Of a stretch of DNA of 64,000 bases, positions 26,126 to 35,255 are shown in pieces. The notes below the pieces were generated by a model that was given only the letters and a program-made list of their open reading frames with translations, was not told the DNA's origin and ran no database searches. This stretch comes from Terrilactibacillus laevilacticus (lineage in GTDB: Bacteria > Bacillota > Bacilli > Bacillales > Sporolactobacillaceae). How positions within the stretch are numbered: position 1 is the stretch's first letter; every line of letters starts with the position of its first letter. Location: positions 1-64,000 of the forward strand of contig NZ_VDCY01000005.1 of assembly GCF_006517395.1 (NCBI RefSeq). Direction: 5' to 3'. A program made the position numbers and the translations under genes.

Positions 26126-26929
26126 CTATCCTCTTGATTTACCGCCAGTAATATTCACTGTTGTTCCTGTTATATAATCTGCACGATCGGATAGCAAATA
26201 AGCAACAAGATTTCCAATATCGTCTAATTTTCCTGGACGTCCTAGAGGAATTGCCTTAGAGTAATCCGTTCCAAGTCCATCAACTGTGGTACCTCTTGTA
26301 TAGGCAAGTGCCTCGTTATAAGCATCTGTCGTTAACCCCGTTTTTTCATTGATGCCTGGTGCAACTCCGACTACACGTATGTGTCTTGATCCAAGTTCTT
26401 TTGCCCATGATCTTGTAAAACCGTTAACAGCTCCTTTTGTCGCTGAGTATACACTTTGACCATTCGAACCTTCCATACCAGCTTCAGAGGAAATATTGAT
26501 AATAACACCTGATTTGGCTTTCAAGAATTCACGCACGACCGCTTGTGTCGCCAAAAATAACCCTTTGACATTGACATTGATCATAAAATCAAAATCTTTT
26601 TCGTTAAGCTCATACTCTGGTTTTTCACCTCTAAAGTCGACCAATAATCGAGGTAGATTGACACCAGCATTATTAACAAGACCATGAATCGCGCCAAATT
26701 TTTCGACAACATGATGAACTAAATTTTCAACACTTTCTTTTTTTGTTACATCTGTTTGGACATGATAAGCTCCGTTTTCTTCAATATCTCCTGTTGTGAC
26801 ATTAAGATCTGAAACAATCACTTGAGCACCAACTTGAGTCAATACATTTGAAATATGTTTCCCTATTCCTGAAGCCCCTCCTGTTACAATAATTGTTTTA
26901 TTTTCTAAACCTAACCAAGACGCTACCAT
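26126..26929 (-). CDS. gutF: Sorbitol-6-phosphate 2-dehydrogenase (SDR)
   Basis: It oxidises sorbitol 6-phosphate to fructose 6-phosphate with NAD+. This SDR of 267 residues has TGGASGIG (16-23), the NNAGVNLPRLLVD motif, and catalytic Ser plus YSATK. First in the operon, it gives the order dehydrogenase, regulator, gutM, IIC, IIB, IIA seen in the Lacticaseibacillus casei gutFRMCBA operon, which supports the assignment. A GTG at 26947 overlaps the ribosome binding site AAAGGGAG, so the ATG at 26929 is chosen. A cre-like site lies in the promoter. Confidence 0.88.
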   Translation of the reverse strand: MVASWLGLENKTIIVTGGASGIGKHISNVLTQVGAQVIVSDLNVTTGDIEENGAYHVQTDVTKKESVENLVHHVVEKFGAIHGLVNNAGVNLPRLLVDFRGEKPEYELNEKDFDFMINVNVKGLFLATQAVVREFLKAKSGVIINISSEAGMEGSNGQSVYSATKGAVNGFTRSWAKELGSRHIRVVGVAPGINEKTGLTTDAYNEALAYTRGTTVDGLGTDYSKAIPLGRPGKLDDIGNLVAYLLSDRADYITGTTVNITGGKSRG

Positions 26930-26962
26930 ACGATAACTCCCTTTCACTATTTATTATACTTC

Positions 26963-26981
26963 TATTATAAAAGCGCTTTCA
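26963..26981 (-). promoter_or_regulatory. Sorbitol operon -10 box and overlapping cre-like site
   Basis: On the minus strand TATAAT (26968-26963) overlaps TGAAAGCGCTTTTA (26981-26968), one mismatch from cre. The -35 is weak, in keeping with an activator-dependent, CcpA-repressed promoter. Confidence 0.6.
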
Positions 26982-27097
26982 ATTTAATTAATACATCAAT
27001 TTTCAATGGCTTTGGAAAAGGTATGTACGAATTTGATGATCTCATTCTAAAACTATACATCCCATTTATATAATGTAATGTAGAATGACGATTCCCC

Positions 27098-27140
27098 AAA
27101 AAAAAAAATCATCCATCAAAGCTATTGATGATGGACGATT
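27098..27140 (-). terminator. Terminator after pyruvate kinase
   Basis: On the minus strand TCCATCATC and GATGGATGAT form the stem, followed by a long U-run given by about eleven A from 27098. Confidence 0.9.
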
Positions 27141-27149
27141 TTCTTTTGA

Positions 27150-28202
27150 TTAGATGGTTTGCTTTAATAAACTCAGCATGTCAGCCATATCATATGGAAG
27201 TTCGACTTTCATTCTTTCTGCAAATTGAGAAACGAGCCTTAGAGTTTCTATACTTTCGATAGGATGGTCACCTGATGCACTTTCTGCTGATAACATAACC
27301 GCGTTTGTGCCATCAAGAACAGCTTGAAAAACATCCGTTACTTCTGCTCTCGTTGGAATAGAATGATCAACCATAGATTGGAGCATTTGTGTCGCCGTAA
27401 TAACATATTTATTTAACCGATTGCATTCACTAATGATCGCTTTTTGTAAAAGGGGTATCCACTCATAAGGGCATTCAACTCCTAAATCTCCCCTGGCTAC
27501 CATAATTCCATCAGTCGATTCAACGATCTCTTGGAAATTTTTGATAGCTTCCATTGTTTCAACTTTTACAATAAGCTTTGGAGCAACCCGTGTCCTTTCC
27601 CCTATAAAATCCCTGATTTCTTTTATGTGGGTTGCATTCCGAACAAACGAACAAGCTATAAAATCGACTTTTTCATTTAATAGAAAATCAATATCTTTTT
27701 TGTCTTTTTCGGTAATCGCTGGTAATTGGATCTTTGTCCCTGGCAAATTAACTCCTTTGTGGGATGAAATTATCCCGCCTTTTTTAACTGTGGTTAAGAT
27801 ATGTCCATCTTCTATCTTGACAGCAACAAGTTCAACTTCACCATCATTAATAAGAATTCTATTTCCAACTGTCATATCTTCTGTGATACCTTTATAATCG
27901 ACTCCCGCTTCCTTTTCATTTCCCTTGATGGGTTGATTATGGAGAATGAACGATGCACCGGCTTTTAGTTCAACTTCCCCAGAGGGTATTTCTCCTAATC
28001 TAATTTTTGGACCCTGGACATCTCCTAAAATTCGAATAGAACCATCTAAAGACTTCACTAACTGAATCACTTCCCGATGACTTTCATGTGTTCCATGTGA
28101 TAAATTAAGCCGAACAATCGTCATGCCATTTTCAATGAGTTTTTTTAATGTCTCCTTGTTTTGACTGGCTGGCCCTATTGTACAAATTCGATCAATGGTC
28201 AT
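27150..28202 (-). CDS. pyk: Pyruvate kinase, short form without C-terminal regulatory domain
   Basis: It converts phosphoenolpyruvate and ADP to pyruvate and ATP. The barrel and B domain are complete: ICTIGPAS at the N-terminus, VRLNLSHG, the Mg/PEP region [19 protein letters not shown], and [40 protein letters not shown]. The protein stops at residue 350, right after the barrel. The allosteric C-domain of the usual 470-residue enzyme and the PEP-utiliser extension of the Bacillus enzyme (about 585) are missing. The stop is followed by a proper terminator, so this is not a truncation by accident. It is probably a second, non-classical isozyme. The neighbouring sugar operons are on the same strand but separately terminated. 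Confidence 0.88.
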   Translation of the reverse strand: MTIDRICTIGPASQNKETLKKLIENGMTIVRLNLSHGTHESHREVIQLVKSLDGSIRILGDVQGPKIRLGEIPSGEVELKAGASFILHNQPIKGNEKEAGVDYKGITEDMTVGNRILINDGEVELVAVKIEDGHILTTVKKGGIISSHKGVNLPGTKIQLPAITEKDKKDIDFLLNEKVDFIACSFVRNATHIKEIRDFIGERTRVAPKLIVKVETMEAIKNFQEIVESTDGIMVARGDLGVECPYEWIPLLQKAIISECNRLNKYVITATQMLQSMVDHSIPTRAEVTDVFQAVLDGTNAVMLSAESASGDHPIESIETLRLVSQFAERMKVELPYDMADMLSLLKQTI

Positions 28203-28229
28203 AAATTCACCTTCTTTTTAAACCTTTTA

Positions 28230-28280
28230 CTATGGTATACCCATTAGGAAGGATAATAATTTTGAACGTTTAGGAAACAT
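28230..28280 (-). CDS. Possible 16-residue leader peptide upstream of pyk
   Basis: A short frame, MFPKRSKLLSFLMGIP, starts 7 bases after a perfect GGAGG (28288-28292) and stops 27 bp before the pyk start. The ribosome binding site is stronger than that of pyk. It may couple or regulate pyk translation; no attenuator hairpin is evident. The remaining region 28293-28430 shows no gene. Confidence 0.3.
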   Translation of the reverse strand: MFPKRSKLLSFLMGIP

Positions 28281-28430
28281 TTTAGAGCCTCCAATAAGTC
28301 AGCGGGGGTTTCATCACCACTAAATATTGTTAAACTAATCAGTTTTCAAAATACTGTTGTTCCCCTCAAAAAAGTTTCCCTGTTTCTCCTTAGCACACAA
28401 GGCGAGGGGCGTAGTCCATTGCTGTAGAAT

Positions 28431-28464
28431 AAACAAAACAGTACTCAGATTTTTCGAGTACTGT
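28431..28464 (-). terminator. Terminator after the sugar ABC transporter operon
   Basis: ACAGTACTC and GAGTACTGT form a perfect 9-bp stem. The minus-strand tail is TGTTTTGTTT. Confidence 0.8.
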
Positions 28465-28504
28465 TGTAAATGTTTTGGTCATTATTCCCATTGTCATTTG
28501 AACT

Positions 28505-29332
28505 CTATTCTTTAACTGATCCGGACGTTAATCCAGAAACAATTCGACGTTGGAAGATAAGAACTAAGATAACCAATGGAATGGTCACAACAACGGTTGC
28601 AGCTGAGATTTCTCCCCACGGAATGGTGTACTGACCTTGAAACATGGCAATACCGACGGGAACCGTTTTATATTTATCCGCTGTATTGATCGTAAGTGAA
28701 AATAAGAATTCATTCCAAGCCCCAATAAAGACTAAGATGGATGTTGTAAAAATACCAGGCCCTGCTAATGGAAGAATAACACGCCAGTACGTTTGCCACA
28801 TAGACGCGCCATCAATTTTAGCCGCTTCCTCCAAATCAAACGGAATTTTCCTAAAGAAAGAAACGAGTAACCAGATCGACAGTGGTAAAGAGAATGTGGT
28901 ATACGGAATGATTAAGCCTAAATAACTATTCGTTAAACCTACGTTTTTTAAAAACATATAGATTGGTGAAATAGTGGCTATTTGTGGAAACATCGAAACA
29001 GCCAAAACGGTACCTAGAATAATCGTCTTTCCCCTAAACTTTAATCTTGCAATCGCATAAGCTGCAAATGAAGCAACAAAGACCGTGTATATCGTTGTTA
29101 TTGAGGCAACCACTAAACTGTTCCATTGATAATGTAGAAATGGATATTTTGTAAAAACAGAAACATAGTTTTCAAGAGTTGGACGACTTGTATAAGGGAT
29201 GAACGCTTTATCCCCAAATAATTCGGTTAATGGTTTAATTGATGTTATTAACATCCATAAAAAGGGAAACATGACAACAAAAACAAAGACGAAAAGAAAA
29301 ATATAGAATAAAGGACCCGCTTTCTTATGCAT
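28505..29332 (-). CDS. Sugar ABC transporter permease, MalG type
   Basis: This is an inner-membrane permease of 275 residues with six membrane segments. The EAA loop EEAAKIDGASMWQTYWRVILPLAGPG near residue 185 docks the ATPase. It belongs to the CUT1 family (maltose, trehalose, oligosaccharides). The ATG at 29332, about 9 bases after AAAGGAA, is preferred to GTG at 29341. It is third in the operon after the binding protein and MalF-like permease. No ATPase gene is present, so a shared MsmX-like ATPase is presumed. Confidence 0.88.
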   Translation of the reverse strand: MHKKAGPLFYIFLFVFVFVVMFPFLWMLITSIKPLTELFGDKAFIPYTSRPTLENYVSVFTKYPFLHYQWNSLVVASITTIYTVFVASFAAYAIARLKFRGKTIILGTVLAVSMFPQIATISPIYMFLKNVGLTNSYLGLIIPYTTFSLPLSIWLLVSFFRKIPFDLEEAAKIDGASMWQTYWRVILPLAGPGIFTTSILVFIGAWNEFLFSLTINTADKYKTVPVGIAMFQGQYTIPWGEISAATVVVTIPLVILVLIFQRRIVSGLTSGSVKE

Positions 29333-29399
29333 GTCAAACACTTCCTTTTCTCGTAATTAACTCATTTTTTGCCAGCATGATTTTGTATCGCCTTGGCCA

Positions 29400-30761
29400 T
29401 CATTTTTTATTGCTATCTTGAATTAAATCTGCACCTAATAATTTGATATAAATGATGGAGATAATGGCCACACATACGAATACAATGACCGATAGTGATG
29501 AACCATTTCCAAAATTGGTTTGTGAGAACATGACTTTATAAGCTAAAATTGAGATCGTTTCAGTTGAGTTAGCTGGTCCTCCACCTGTCAAAACAAAAAT
29601 CAAATCAAATACACGAAACGCATCTAATGTTCGGAAAAGAAGTGCCACAAGAAGACTCGATTTTAATAGTGGCAACGTAATTTTAATAAATTGCTGCCAT
29701 TTATTTGCACCATCAATCGCTGCCGCTTCATACAAAGATGAAGGGATGGTTAGTAGCCCTGCTAAAAGTAATAAAGCCATATAAGGGGTTGTTTTCCATA
29801 CATCGGTAAAGATAACCGAAAACATTGCCCCGATATTGGTTGTTAAGAGATCCGACATTTTATCCACTAATCCCACTTTTTCAAATAAATGCGCCACAAT
29901 TCCATTTTGTCCATCATATAGGAATTTCCACATTAACGCCGAAACGGCCGTAGGTATCGCCCAAGGAATAAGAATACTAGCTCTGATTAACCCTCTGCCA
30001 AAAAAGGCTTTATTGATAAGTAGTGCAATAGCAAGACCGATGACTAACTCAAATGCTACGGATACGATTGTAAAAACGAGCGTATTCCAAATCGCTAGCC
30101 ACGTGCGAGGACTCGATAAGTTTTCTTTGTAGTGTTGTAATCCAACAAAGTTGGATTTGATGAGTGCATCATTTAGGCCTTTTGAGAGCCCAACGATTTT
30201 TTCACCTTGCTCCAATTTTGCTGTTTTTGTCACTTCTTTTATTTCTTGTTGAACGTTATCTGTCATATTTTGATATCGCTTACTGAGCTTTTTATCTATA
30301 GATATAAGGGCCTCACCGTCTGATATCGATTTAAAATCCATCAGTTTATCATTAATCGTTTGATATGATTTCTTTAGATCAGGGTCTTTCTGTAATAAAG
30401 CATCAAATTGATCTATCTCAGTTTTTATTTTCGTTAACTGATCCACTTGATGACCATTTTGTATCTCTTGGTCAATAGCTGTAATAAGGAACGGTGCACT
30501 ATTTAAATATCGCTCTAAATCAAAACTATAATTTAAGTGCACTGTAGATTTCGTCGGATCATTGAGTTTGAGATCAAAAAGACTTAAATAAAAAGATTGC
30601 AAAACTGGCCAAATAGCCACAATGAGAATAAGTAGCATCGATGGGAAAATTAAAAGATAGCCCGCTGATCTTTCTGATAGTTTCTTCTTTTTTTGTTTAA
30701 GTTGGACATTACCGACTGAGTGATCTATCTTTTTATCAGGTTTTTCCAGGTTGGAATGCAT
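29400..30761 (-). CDS. Sugar ABC transporter permease, MalF type with extended extracytoplasmic loop
   Basis: This 453-residue membrane protein is much longer than usual CUT1 MalF-like permeases (about 290-320). After the first membrane segment (residues 33-57) a charged, probably helical region of about 150 residues (roughly 65-210, many K, D, E and Q) faces outside. Five further segments and the EAA loop YEAAAIDGANKWQQFIKITLPLLK follow. E. coli MalF also carries a large second periplasmic loop. It is encoded between the binding protein and the MalG-like gene. Confidence 0.87.
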   Translation of the reverse strand: MHSNLEKPDKKIDHSVGNVQLKQKKKKLSERSAGYLLIFPSMLLILIVAIWPVLQSFYLSLFDLKLNDPTKSTVHLNYSFDLERYLNSAPFLITAIDQEIQNGHQVDQLTKIKTEIDQFDALLQKDPDLKKSYQTINDKLMDFKSISDGEALISIDKKLSKRYQNMTDNVQQEIKEVTKTAKLEQGEKIVGLSKGLNDALIKSNFVGLQHYKENLSSPRTWLAIWNTLVFTIVSVAFELVIGLAIALLINKAFFGRGLIRASILIPWAIPTAVSALMWKFLYDGQNGIVAHLFEKVGLVDKMSDLLTTNIGAMFSVIFTDVWKTTPYMALLLLAGLLTIPSSLYEAAAIDGANKWQQFIKITLPLLKSSLLVALLFRTLDAFRVFDLIFVLTGGGPANSTETISILAYKVMFSQTNFGNGSSLSVIVFVCVAIISIIYIKLLGADLIQDSNKK

Positions 30762-30888
30762 GTCATCACACCCTTATAAAGTAATCTATTGGACCTCATC
30801 ATTCATCACATCCCGTGTCAATCTTCGTTCCAATTTATAGATATCATGCTGACCTTCAGGTAGAAGGCCAGCACCATTTCGTCAATCT

Positions 30889-32187
30889 TTATTTTGCAAG
30901 TTTCGCTTTGATTTGAGTTTCCATTTCTTGTATCGCCTGTTTCGCAGAAATTTCTTTATTGATCGCTTTTGAAACCTCAATCTGAATAATATCTGAAATC
31001 TCTTGATAGTTTGGTGCTACAGGTCTTGGTACAGCGTTAGCATAGCCTTCTTGGAATTCCTTATTAGCAAAGAATGGATTCGCTTTTAAGACATCTTTAT
31101 CTTGGAATAAGGAGGTGAGTGTTGGAATATTACCTGAATCAATCGCCGTAATTTTTTGACCTTCTTTACCTGATAAAAATTTGACAAATTCCCATGCTTC
31201 TTTTGGATGTTTTGAATAAGCGGAGATACCTAATTGCCAGCCGCCTAGTGCCGTTACAGAACCTTTATCTCCTGCTGGAAGTGGAGCAACGCCCACTTTA
31301 TCTACGATTTTTGATTGTGTTTTGTCATTGGCAATCGCATATTGGTAGGTCCAGTTTCTAATGAATGGTGATTCACCATTGATAAAGGATGTATGGGATT
31401 CAACTTCTGTAAATGTATTAATGTTGCCAGGAACAATGTTAGAGTTGGTGATGTCAACCATTTTCTGTAACCCTTTAATAGCCTCAGGACTATTAATCAC
31501 CACTTCTCCTTTGTCGTTAATAAACTGTCCGCCATAAGAGGCGATAAATTCTACTGCGTCACAAACAAGTCCTTCATACTGTTTAGCCTGCATTAAATAA
31601 CCATATTTTGTTCCATTTTTTCCTTGATATTGACTAGCTGCTTTTTGAAGGTCATCCCATGTTTTTGGTACATCTTTTTCAGGGACAAGATCTTTTCTAT
31701 AGAACAACAAAGCGGCATCGCCGAGCCTTGGCATTGTCCATTGCTTACCATTAAATTGTGCAGCTTGAACCGCGCCTTTATTGTAATCATTCATGTTAAT
31801 ACGATCTCTTTGAATAAAACGATCCAATGGCATCACATAACCCGCTTGAGCAAATTCAGCTGGCCAAACGACGTCTAAAGAAATAACGTCAAATTCAGAT
31901 GATTTAGCATTTAAAGCTGTTACATATGCATCATGTTGTGCATTGGAATCAGATGGAAGTTCCCGAAATTCTACATCAATATTTGGATGTTCTTTTTCAA
32001 AGGCTTTAATAATTTTAGGAACAACCTTCGTCGTATCCTTTCCTTGAGCATAAACAATTTTCACTTTTTTACCTTTAGTACTATTTTTGCTTTCATTTTG
32101 ATCTGACTTACTGCCTGAACTGCAGCCGCCTAATATAAGTATTGCCACTAAAAATAAGCTAAGCATGCACATTGCTTTACGCTTCAT
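30889..32187 (-). CDS. Sugar-binding lipoprotein of the ABC transporter
   Basis: This 432-residue extracellular solute-binding protein (family 1) is anchored by a lipid. The signal peptide ends in the lipobox LILGGC (Cys near 23), followed by a Ser/Asn/Lys-rich linker. SSEFDVISLDVVWPAEFAQAGYV and the later GGWQLGISAYSKHPKEAWEFVKFL are typical of trehalose/maltose-type binders; the sugar is not proven. The ATG at 32187 has AAGGAGG 8 bases upstream. Two cre-like sites precede the operon. Confidence 0.88.
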   Translation of the reverse strand: MKRKAMCMLSLFLVAILILGGCSSGSKSDQNESKNSTKGKKVKIVYAQGKDTTKVVPKIIKAFEKEHPNIDVEFRELPSDSNAQHDAYVTALNAKSSEFDVISLDVVWPAEFAQAGYVMPLDRFIQRDRINMNDYNKGAVQAAQFNGKQWTMPRLGDAALLFYRKDLVPEKDVPKTWDDLQKAASQYQGKNGTKYGYLMQAKQYEGLVCDAVEFIASYGGQFINDKGEVVINSPEAIKGLQKMVDITNSNIVPGNINTFTEVESHTSFINGESPFIRNWTYQYAIANDKTQSKIVDKVGVAPLPAGDKGSVTALGGWQLGISAYSKHPKEAWEFVKFLSGKEGQKITAIDSGNIPTLTSLFQDKDVLKANPFFANKEFQEGYANAVPRPVAPNYQEISDIIQIEVSKAINKEISAKQAIQEMETQIKAKLAK

Positions 32188-32224
32188 CACAATATCCTCC
32201 TTTGGTGTTTAAATAGGACCATTT

Positions 32225-32238
32225 TGTTAACGCTTACA
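32225..32238 (-). promoter_or_regulatory. cre-like site 1 upstream of the sugar ABC operon
   Basis: TGTTAACGCTTACA has one mismatch to the cre consensus and lies 38 bp before the binding-protein start. Confidence 0.55.
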
Positions 32239-32327
32239 TTTTCTGACTTACTCCTCACATCATACTTAATGCATGGCTATAGAATAGTTGGATGAGATCG
32301 TTTTACTCTAAAAAACAGCCTCCTTTT

Positions 32328-32341
32328 TGTAATCGCTTACA
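32328..32341 (-). promoter_or_regulatory. cre site 2 upstream of the sugar ABC operon
   Basis: TGTAATCGCTTACA fits the consensus at every position, 103 bp from site 1. Together they suggest CcpA control, possibly by looping, or operators of an unlinked LacI-type regulator. The rest of 32191-32513 is AT-rich without a gene. Confidence 0.7.
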
Positions 32342-32513
32342 ATTTTCTTTTTTTATTTTAATTTAAATCTTTAAATAAAACAACCAATATATTCCTTCAA
32401 AATTTGTTCATATATTACAAAATTCGCCGTTCACTAACTATATCTTTATCTTTACTTTTAACTATTGATGGACCGCCATTCCTACCGAACCAATCATTTT
32501 GTTTTTTTCGTAT

Positions 32514-32555
32514 AAAAAAATAGTAGACTTATCATTTTGATTAAGCCTACTATTT
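32514..32555 (-). terminator. Terminator after the Fe-alcohol dehydrogenase gene
   Basis: On the minus strand AAATAGTAGGCTTA and TAAGTCTACTATTT pair with one mismatch, and the run of A at 32514-32520 gives the U-tract. Confidence 0.85.
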
Positions 32556-32571
32556 CAAACGTCGATTGTAA

Positions 32572-33714
32572 CTATAGAGTTTTTATTCCCTTTAATGCGC
32601 TATACATCTCTTTCAATGACTCTTTTGTCATTTCAACAGGATTATTATACATATTGGGAGAAAAACTCCCCTCTACGAGTTCGTTTAAGTCTTGTTCAGT
32701 ATTGACACCAACATCATTTAGCGTCATTCGAAGACCCATCTCTTTTTTCATTGCATCGATTTGATTGGCTAGATCCTCTGCACTTTCAAATCCTTGACGT
32801 TGACTAAAAGCTTCTAGACGTTCCGCTTCCGGTCCCTTACTGTTAATTTTCCAAAAAGAAGGCAGTGTAAATGCACACGCTTCACCATGAGGGATATGAA
32901 AATCTTGTGTTAACGGATAAGAGCAGGCATGAGCAGCTGCGGTTTGAGTTAAGTTAAAGGCCATTCCCGCTGTCACTGAAGCTTCACTCATTTTTGCTCT
33001 TGCTTCTATGTTGTCAGGTTCATGATATGCCGTTAAAAGATGTTTAAACACAAGAGATGCAGCACGCTCTGCAGGAAGATCGGTTAAAGGTTGGTGTTTT
33101 TTCCCATAAAAAGCTTCTAAAGAATGTGCGAGCACATCCAGTCCACTTGCCGCTGTCACATAAGGAGGACATGATAAAGTCAACTCCGGATCAACTAACG
33201 CATATACAGGATAAAATAGGTCACTAGCAAGTGGTGCCTTTACATCGCGAGCTTCATCGGTAAGAACTGAGACCGTGGTAATCTCGCTCGCTGTTCCAGA
33301 TGTCGTTGGAATCGCAATAAGAGGAATACTAGAACCTGTAACTGGAAGCTTTTTCGATAGATAATCAGCCGTTTTATTTTCAGTTCCAGCAACATAACAG
33401 GCTACTTTAGCACAGTCCATGATACTTCCCCCACCAAGAGCAACGGCAAATTCACATTTATTTTCACGAATCATCTGGGCGCAGTTATCTGTATTTTTAA
33501 CCGTTGGATTGGGTCTGATATCGGAAAATATCGCGACAATTCTTCCTTCAGATTGTTTTTTGATTTCTTCTGCAATACCCAGCCTGACCATCGAAGGAGC
33601 ACTAATAAGGATTCCACGGTTCAGATTCATCTGCTTTAAAATTTTGGGTAGTTGCTTTATTTTTCCTGCGCCAAAATCAATTGGCACAGGTTGCTTATAT
33701 AAAAAATTCTCCAT
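32572..33714 (-). CDS. Iron-containing alcohol dehydrogenase
   Basis: This is a group III metal-dependent dehydrogenase of 380 residues that reduces an aldehyde to an alcohol with NAD(P)H. The nucleotide motif is ALGGGSIMDCAKV, and PTTSGTASEIT follows. The metal ligands lie in GLDVLAHSLEAFYG (Asp and His) and in AHACSYPLTQDFHIPHGEACAF (two His). It is 62 bp downstream of a class III aminotransferase that would produce an aldehyde from a primary amine. Sulfoacetaldehyde, malonate semialdehyde and succinate semialdehyde reductases all belong to this family, so the substrate is open. Confidence 0.87.
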   Translation of the reverse strand: MENFLYKQPVPIDFGAGKIKQLPKILKQMNLNRGILISAPSMVRLGIAEEIKKQSEGRIVAIFSDIRPNPTVKNTDNCAQMIRENKCEFAVALGGGSIMDCAKVACYVAGTENKTADYLSKKLPVTGSSIPLIAIPTTSGTASEITTVSVLTDEARDVKAPLASDLFYPVYALVDPELTLSCPPYVTAASGLDVLAHSLEAFYGKKHQPLTDLPAERAASLVFKHLLTAYHEPDNIEARAKMSEASVTAGMAFNLTQTAAAHACSYPLTQDFHIPHGEACAFTLPSFWKINSKGPEAERLEAFSQRQGFESAEDLANQIDAMKKEMGLRMTLNDVGVNTEQDLNELVEGSFSPNMYNNPVEMTKESLKEMYSALKGIKTL

Positions 33715-33776
33715 CTTACTTAAATTCCTTTCTCAATAAGTTCAGTTAATTTTCTAGATAATAATAGTACAAGCAC

Positions 33777-35141
33777 TCATGATTTAACCGTTTGATCGGC
33801 AAATAAGACATCTTTCTCAAATAATGTCAATACCTGTTCGAATAGATCCATAGATTCATTTAATTCTTGTTCTGTGATCACAAGTGGCGGTGCGATAATC
33901 ACACTTGATTCATGTGAATAAGTATAGAAACCGAATTCGCTGAGTAAGCTAACAAATTGACTCATTAACCCCACTTTATCTTTTCCATAATCCATACCGT
34001 AAGCGATGATGGGTTCTTTTGTTGTTTTATCTTTGACTAGTTCGACAGCTGCGAATAAACCGATATGTCGTACGTCCCCAACAGAATCATACCCACGGAG
34101 TTCTTCTAAACGAGAAGCTAATACCTTACCTACTTCATCTGCATGCTCTATTAAGTTTTCATCTTTATAAATATCAAGCGTCGCACAACCAATTTGTGTA
34201 GAGACTGTATGACCACTATACGTTAAACCCGTCATAAGCACATGGTCATCAAAGTATTTTGCGACTTTCTCGCTAACAATCACTCCGCCAAGCGGGCTGT
34301 AGCCACAGGTTACTCCTTTGGCAAAGGTCATCATATCTGGTTCGAAATCAAAATGATCGACGGCAAACATTTTTCCTGTCCGACCAAAGCCAGTCATGAC
34401 TTCATCACAAATCATGAGAATACCAAATTCATCACATAACTCGCGAACACCTTCGAGATAACCCTTAGGCGGGATTAGAACACCGTTACTTCCAGGAATC
34501 GGCTCCATAAATACAGCTGCAATCGTTTCTGGTCCTTCATATAACATTTGATTCCTTAAACGGTCTAAATAAAATTTAGTTGCTGCTTCTTCATTTTCAA
34601 AATCAATGACTTCTCGATATAAGTATGGGACGTCAAATTTAATAAATCCGGGTAAGCCTGGTTCTACAGTAAAACGCCTGCTCTCACCAGATAAATTTCC
34701 AGCACCAAATGTTGCGCCATGATATGAACGATAGCGTGAAAAGATTTTATAACGTCCAGTTGCCATTCGAGCTATTTTTACCGCGTGATCATTTGAATCC
34801 GCACCGCCATTCGCAAAAAATACTTTTGCCATATTACTTGGTGCCACGTCAATAATTTTACGAGCGAGTTCTGCTTTTGAAGCCGTTGCAAAACCTGGTG
34901 CTGAAATAGGTATTTCACCAATATGTTTAAATTCCTCAAGCAATTTTGGGTGGGCATGCCCAACATTTAAATAAACTAGTTGGGAACACATATCGTAATA
35001 TTTTTTATCTTCATCGTCCCAAAAAAAGATCCCTTTGGCTTTTGTTATCGTTTTAGGATTAACTTGCTTTTGTTTCGCCCATGAATGTAGAACATAATTC
35101 CTATCATCTTGTTTTATTTTCTCAATATCTACTGATTTCAT
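33777..35141 (-). CDS. Class III (omega-amine) aminotransferase
   Basis: This PLP enzyme of 454 residues moves the amino group of an omega-amino compound to a keto acid. Features are the FFANGGADSNDHAVKIAR and YHGATFGAGNLSG segments, ICDEVMTGFGRTGK, and the Schiff-base Lys in MTFAKGVTCGYSPLGG. The ATG at 35141 has GGAG about 11 bases upstream; the ATG at 35162 has no ribosome binding site. Lying between a PucR regulator and an Fe-alcohol dehydrogenase, it likely makes the aldehyde the latter reduces. Taurine, beta-alanine, GABA or putrescine are possible donors. Confidence 0.85.
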   Translation of the reverse strand: MKSVDIEKIKQDDRNYVLHSWAKQKQVNPKTITKAKGIFFWDDEDKKYYDMCSQLVYLNVGHAHPKLLEEFKHIGEIPISAPGFATASKAELARKIIDVAPSNMAKVFFANGGADSNDHAVKIARMATGRYKIFSRYRSYHGATFGAGNLSGESRRFTVEPGLPGFIKFDVPYLYREVIDFENEEAATKFYLDRLRNQMLYEGPETIAAVFMEPIPGSNGVLIPPKGYLEGVRELCDEFGILMICDEVMTGFGRTGKMFAVDHFDFEPDMMTFAKGVTCGYSPLGGVIVSEKVAKYFDDHVLMTGLTYSGHTVSTQIGCATLDIYKDENLIEHADEVGKVLASRLEELRGYDSVGDVRHIGLFAAVELVKDKTTKEPIIAYGMDYGKDKVGLMSQFVSLLSEFGFYTYSHESSVIIAPPLVITEQELNESMDLFEQVLTLFEKDVLFADQTVKS

Positions 35142-35255
35142 GTGAGTAACAACTCCATTCATGTTTTAAAATTTTATAAAATTATCATATATCAGATAGT
35201 TATCAGAAAACAATGATGATTCAAACAAAAACCATTGTGCATTTGCACAAATAAA

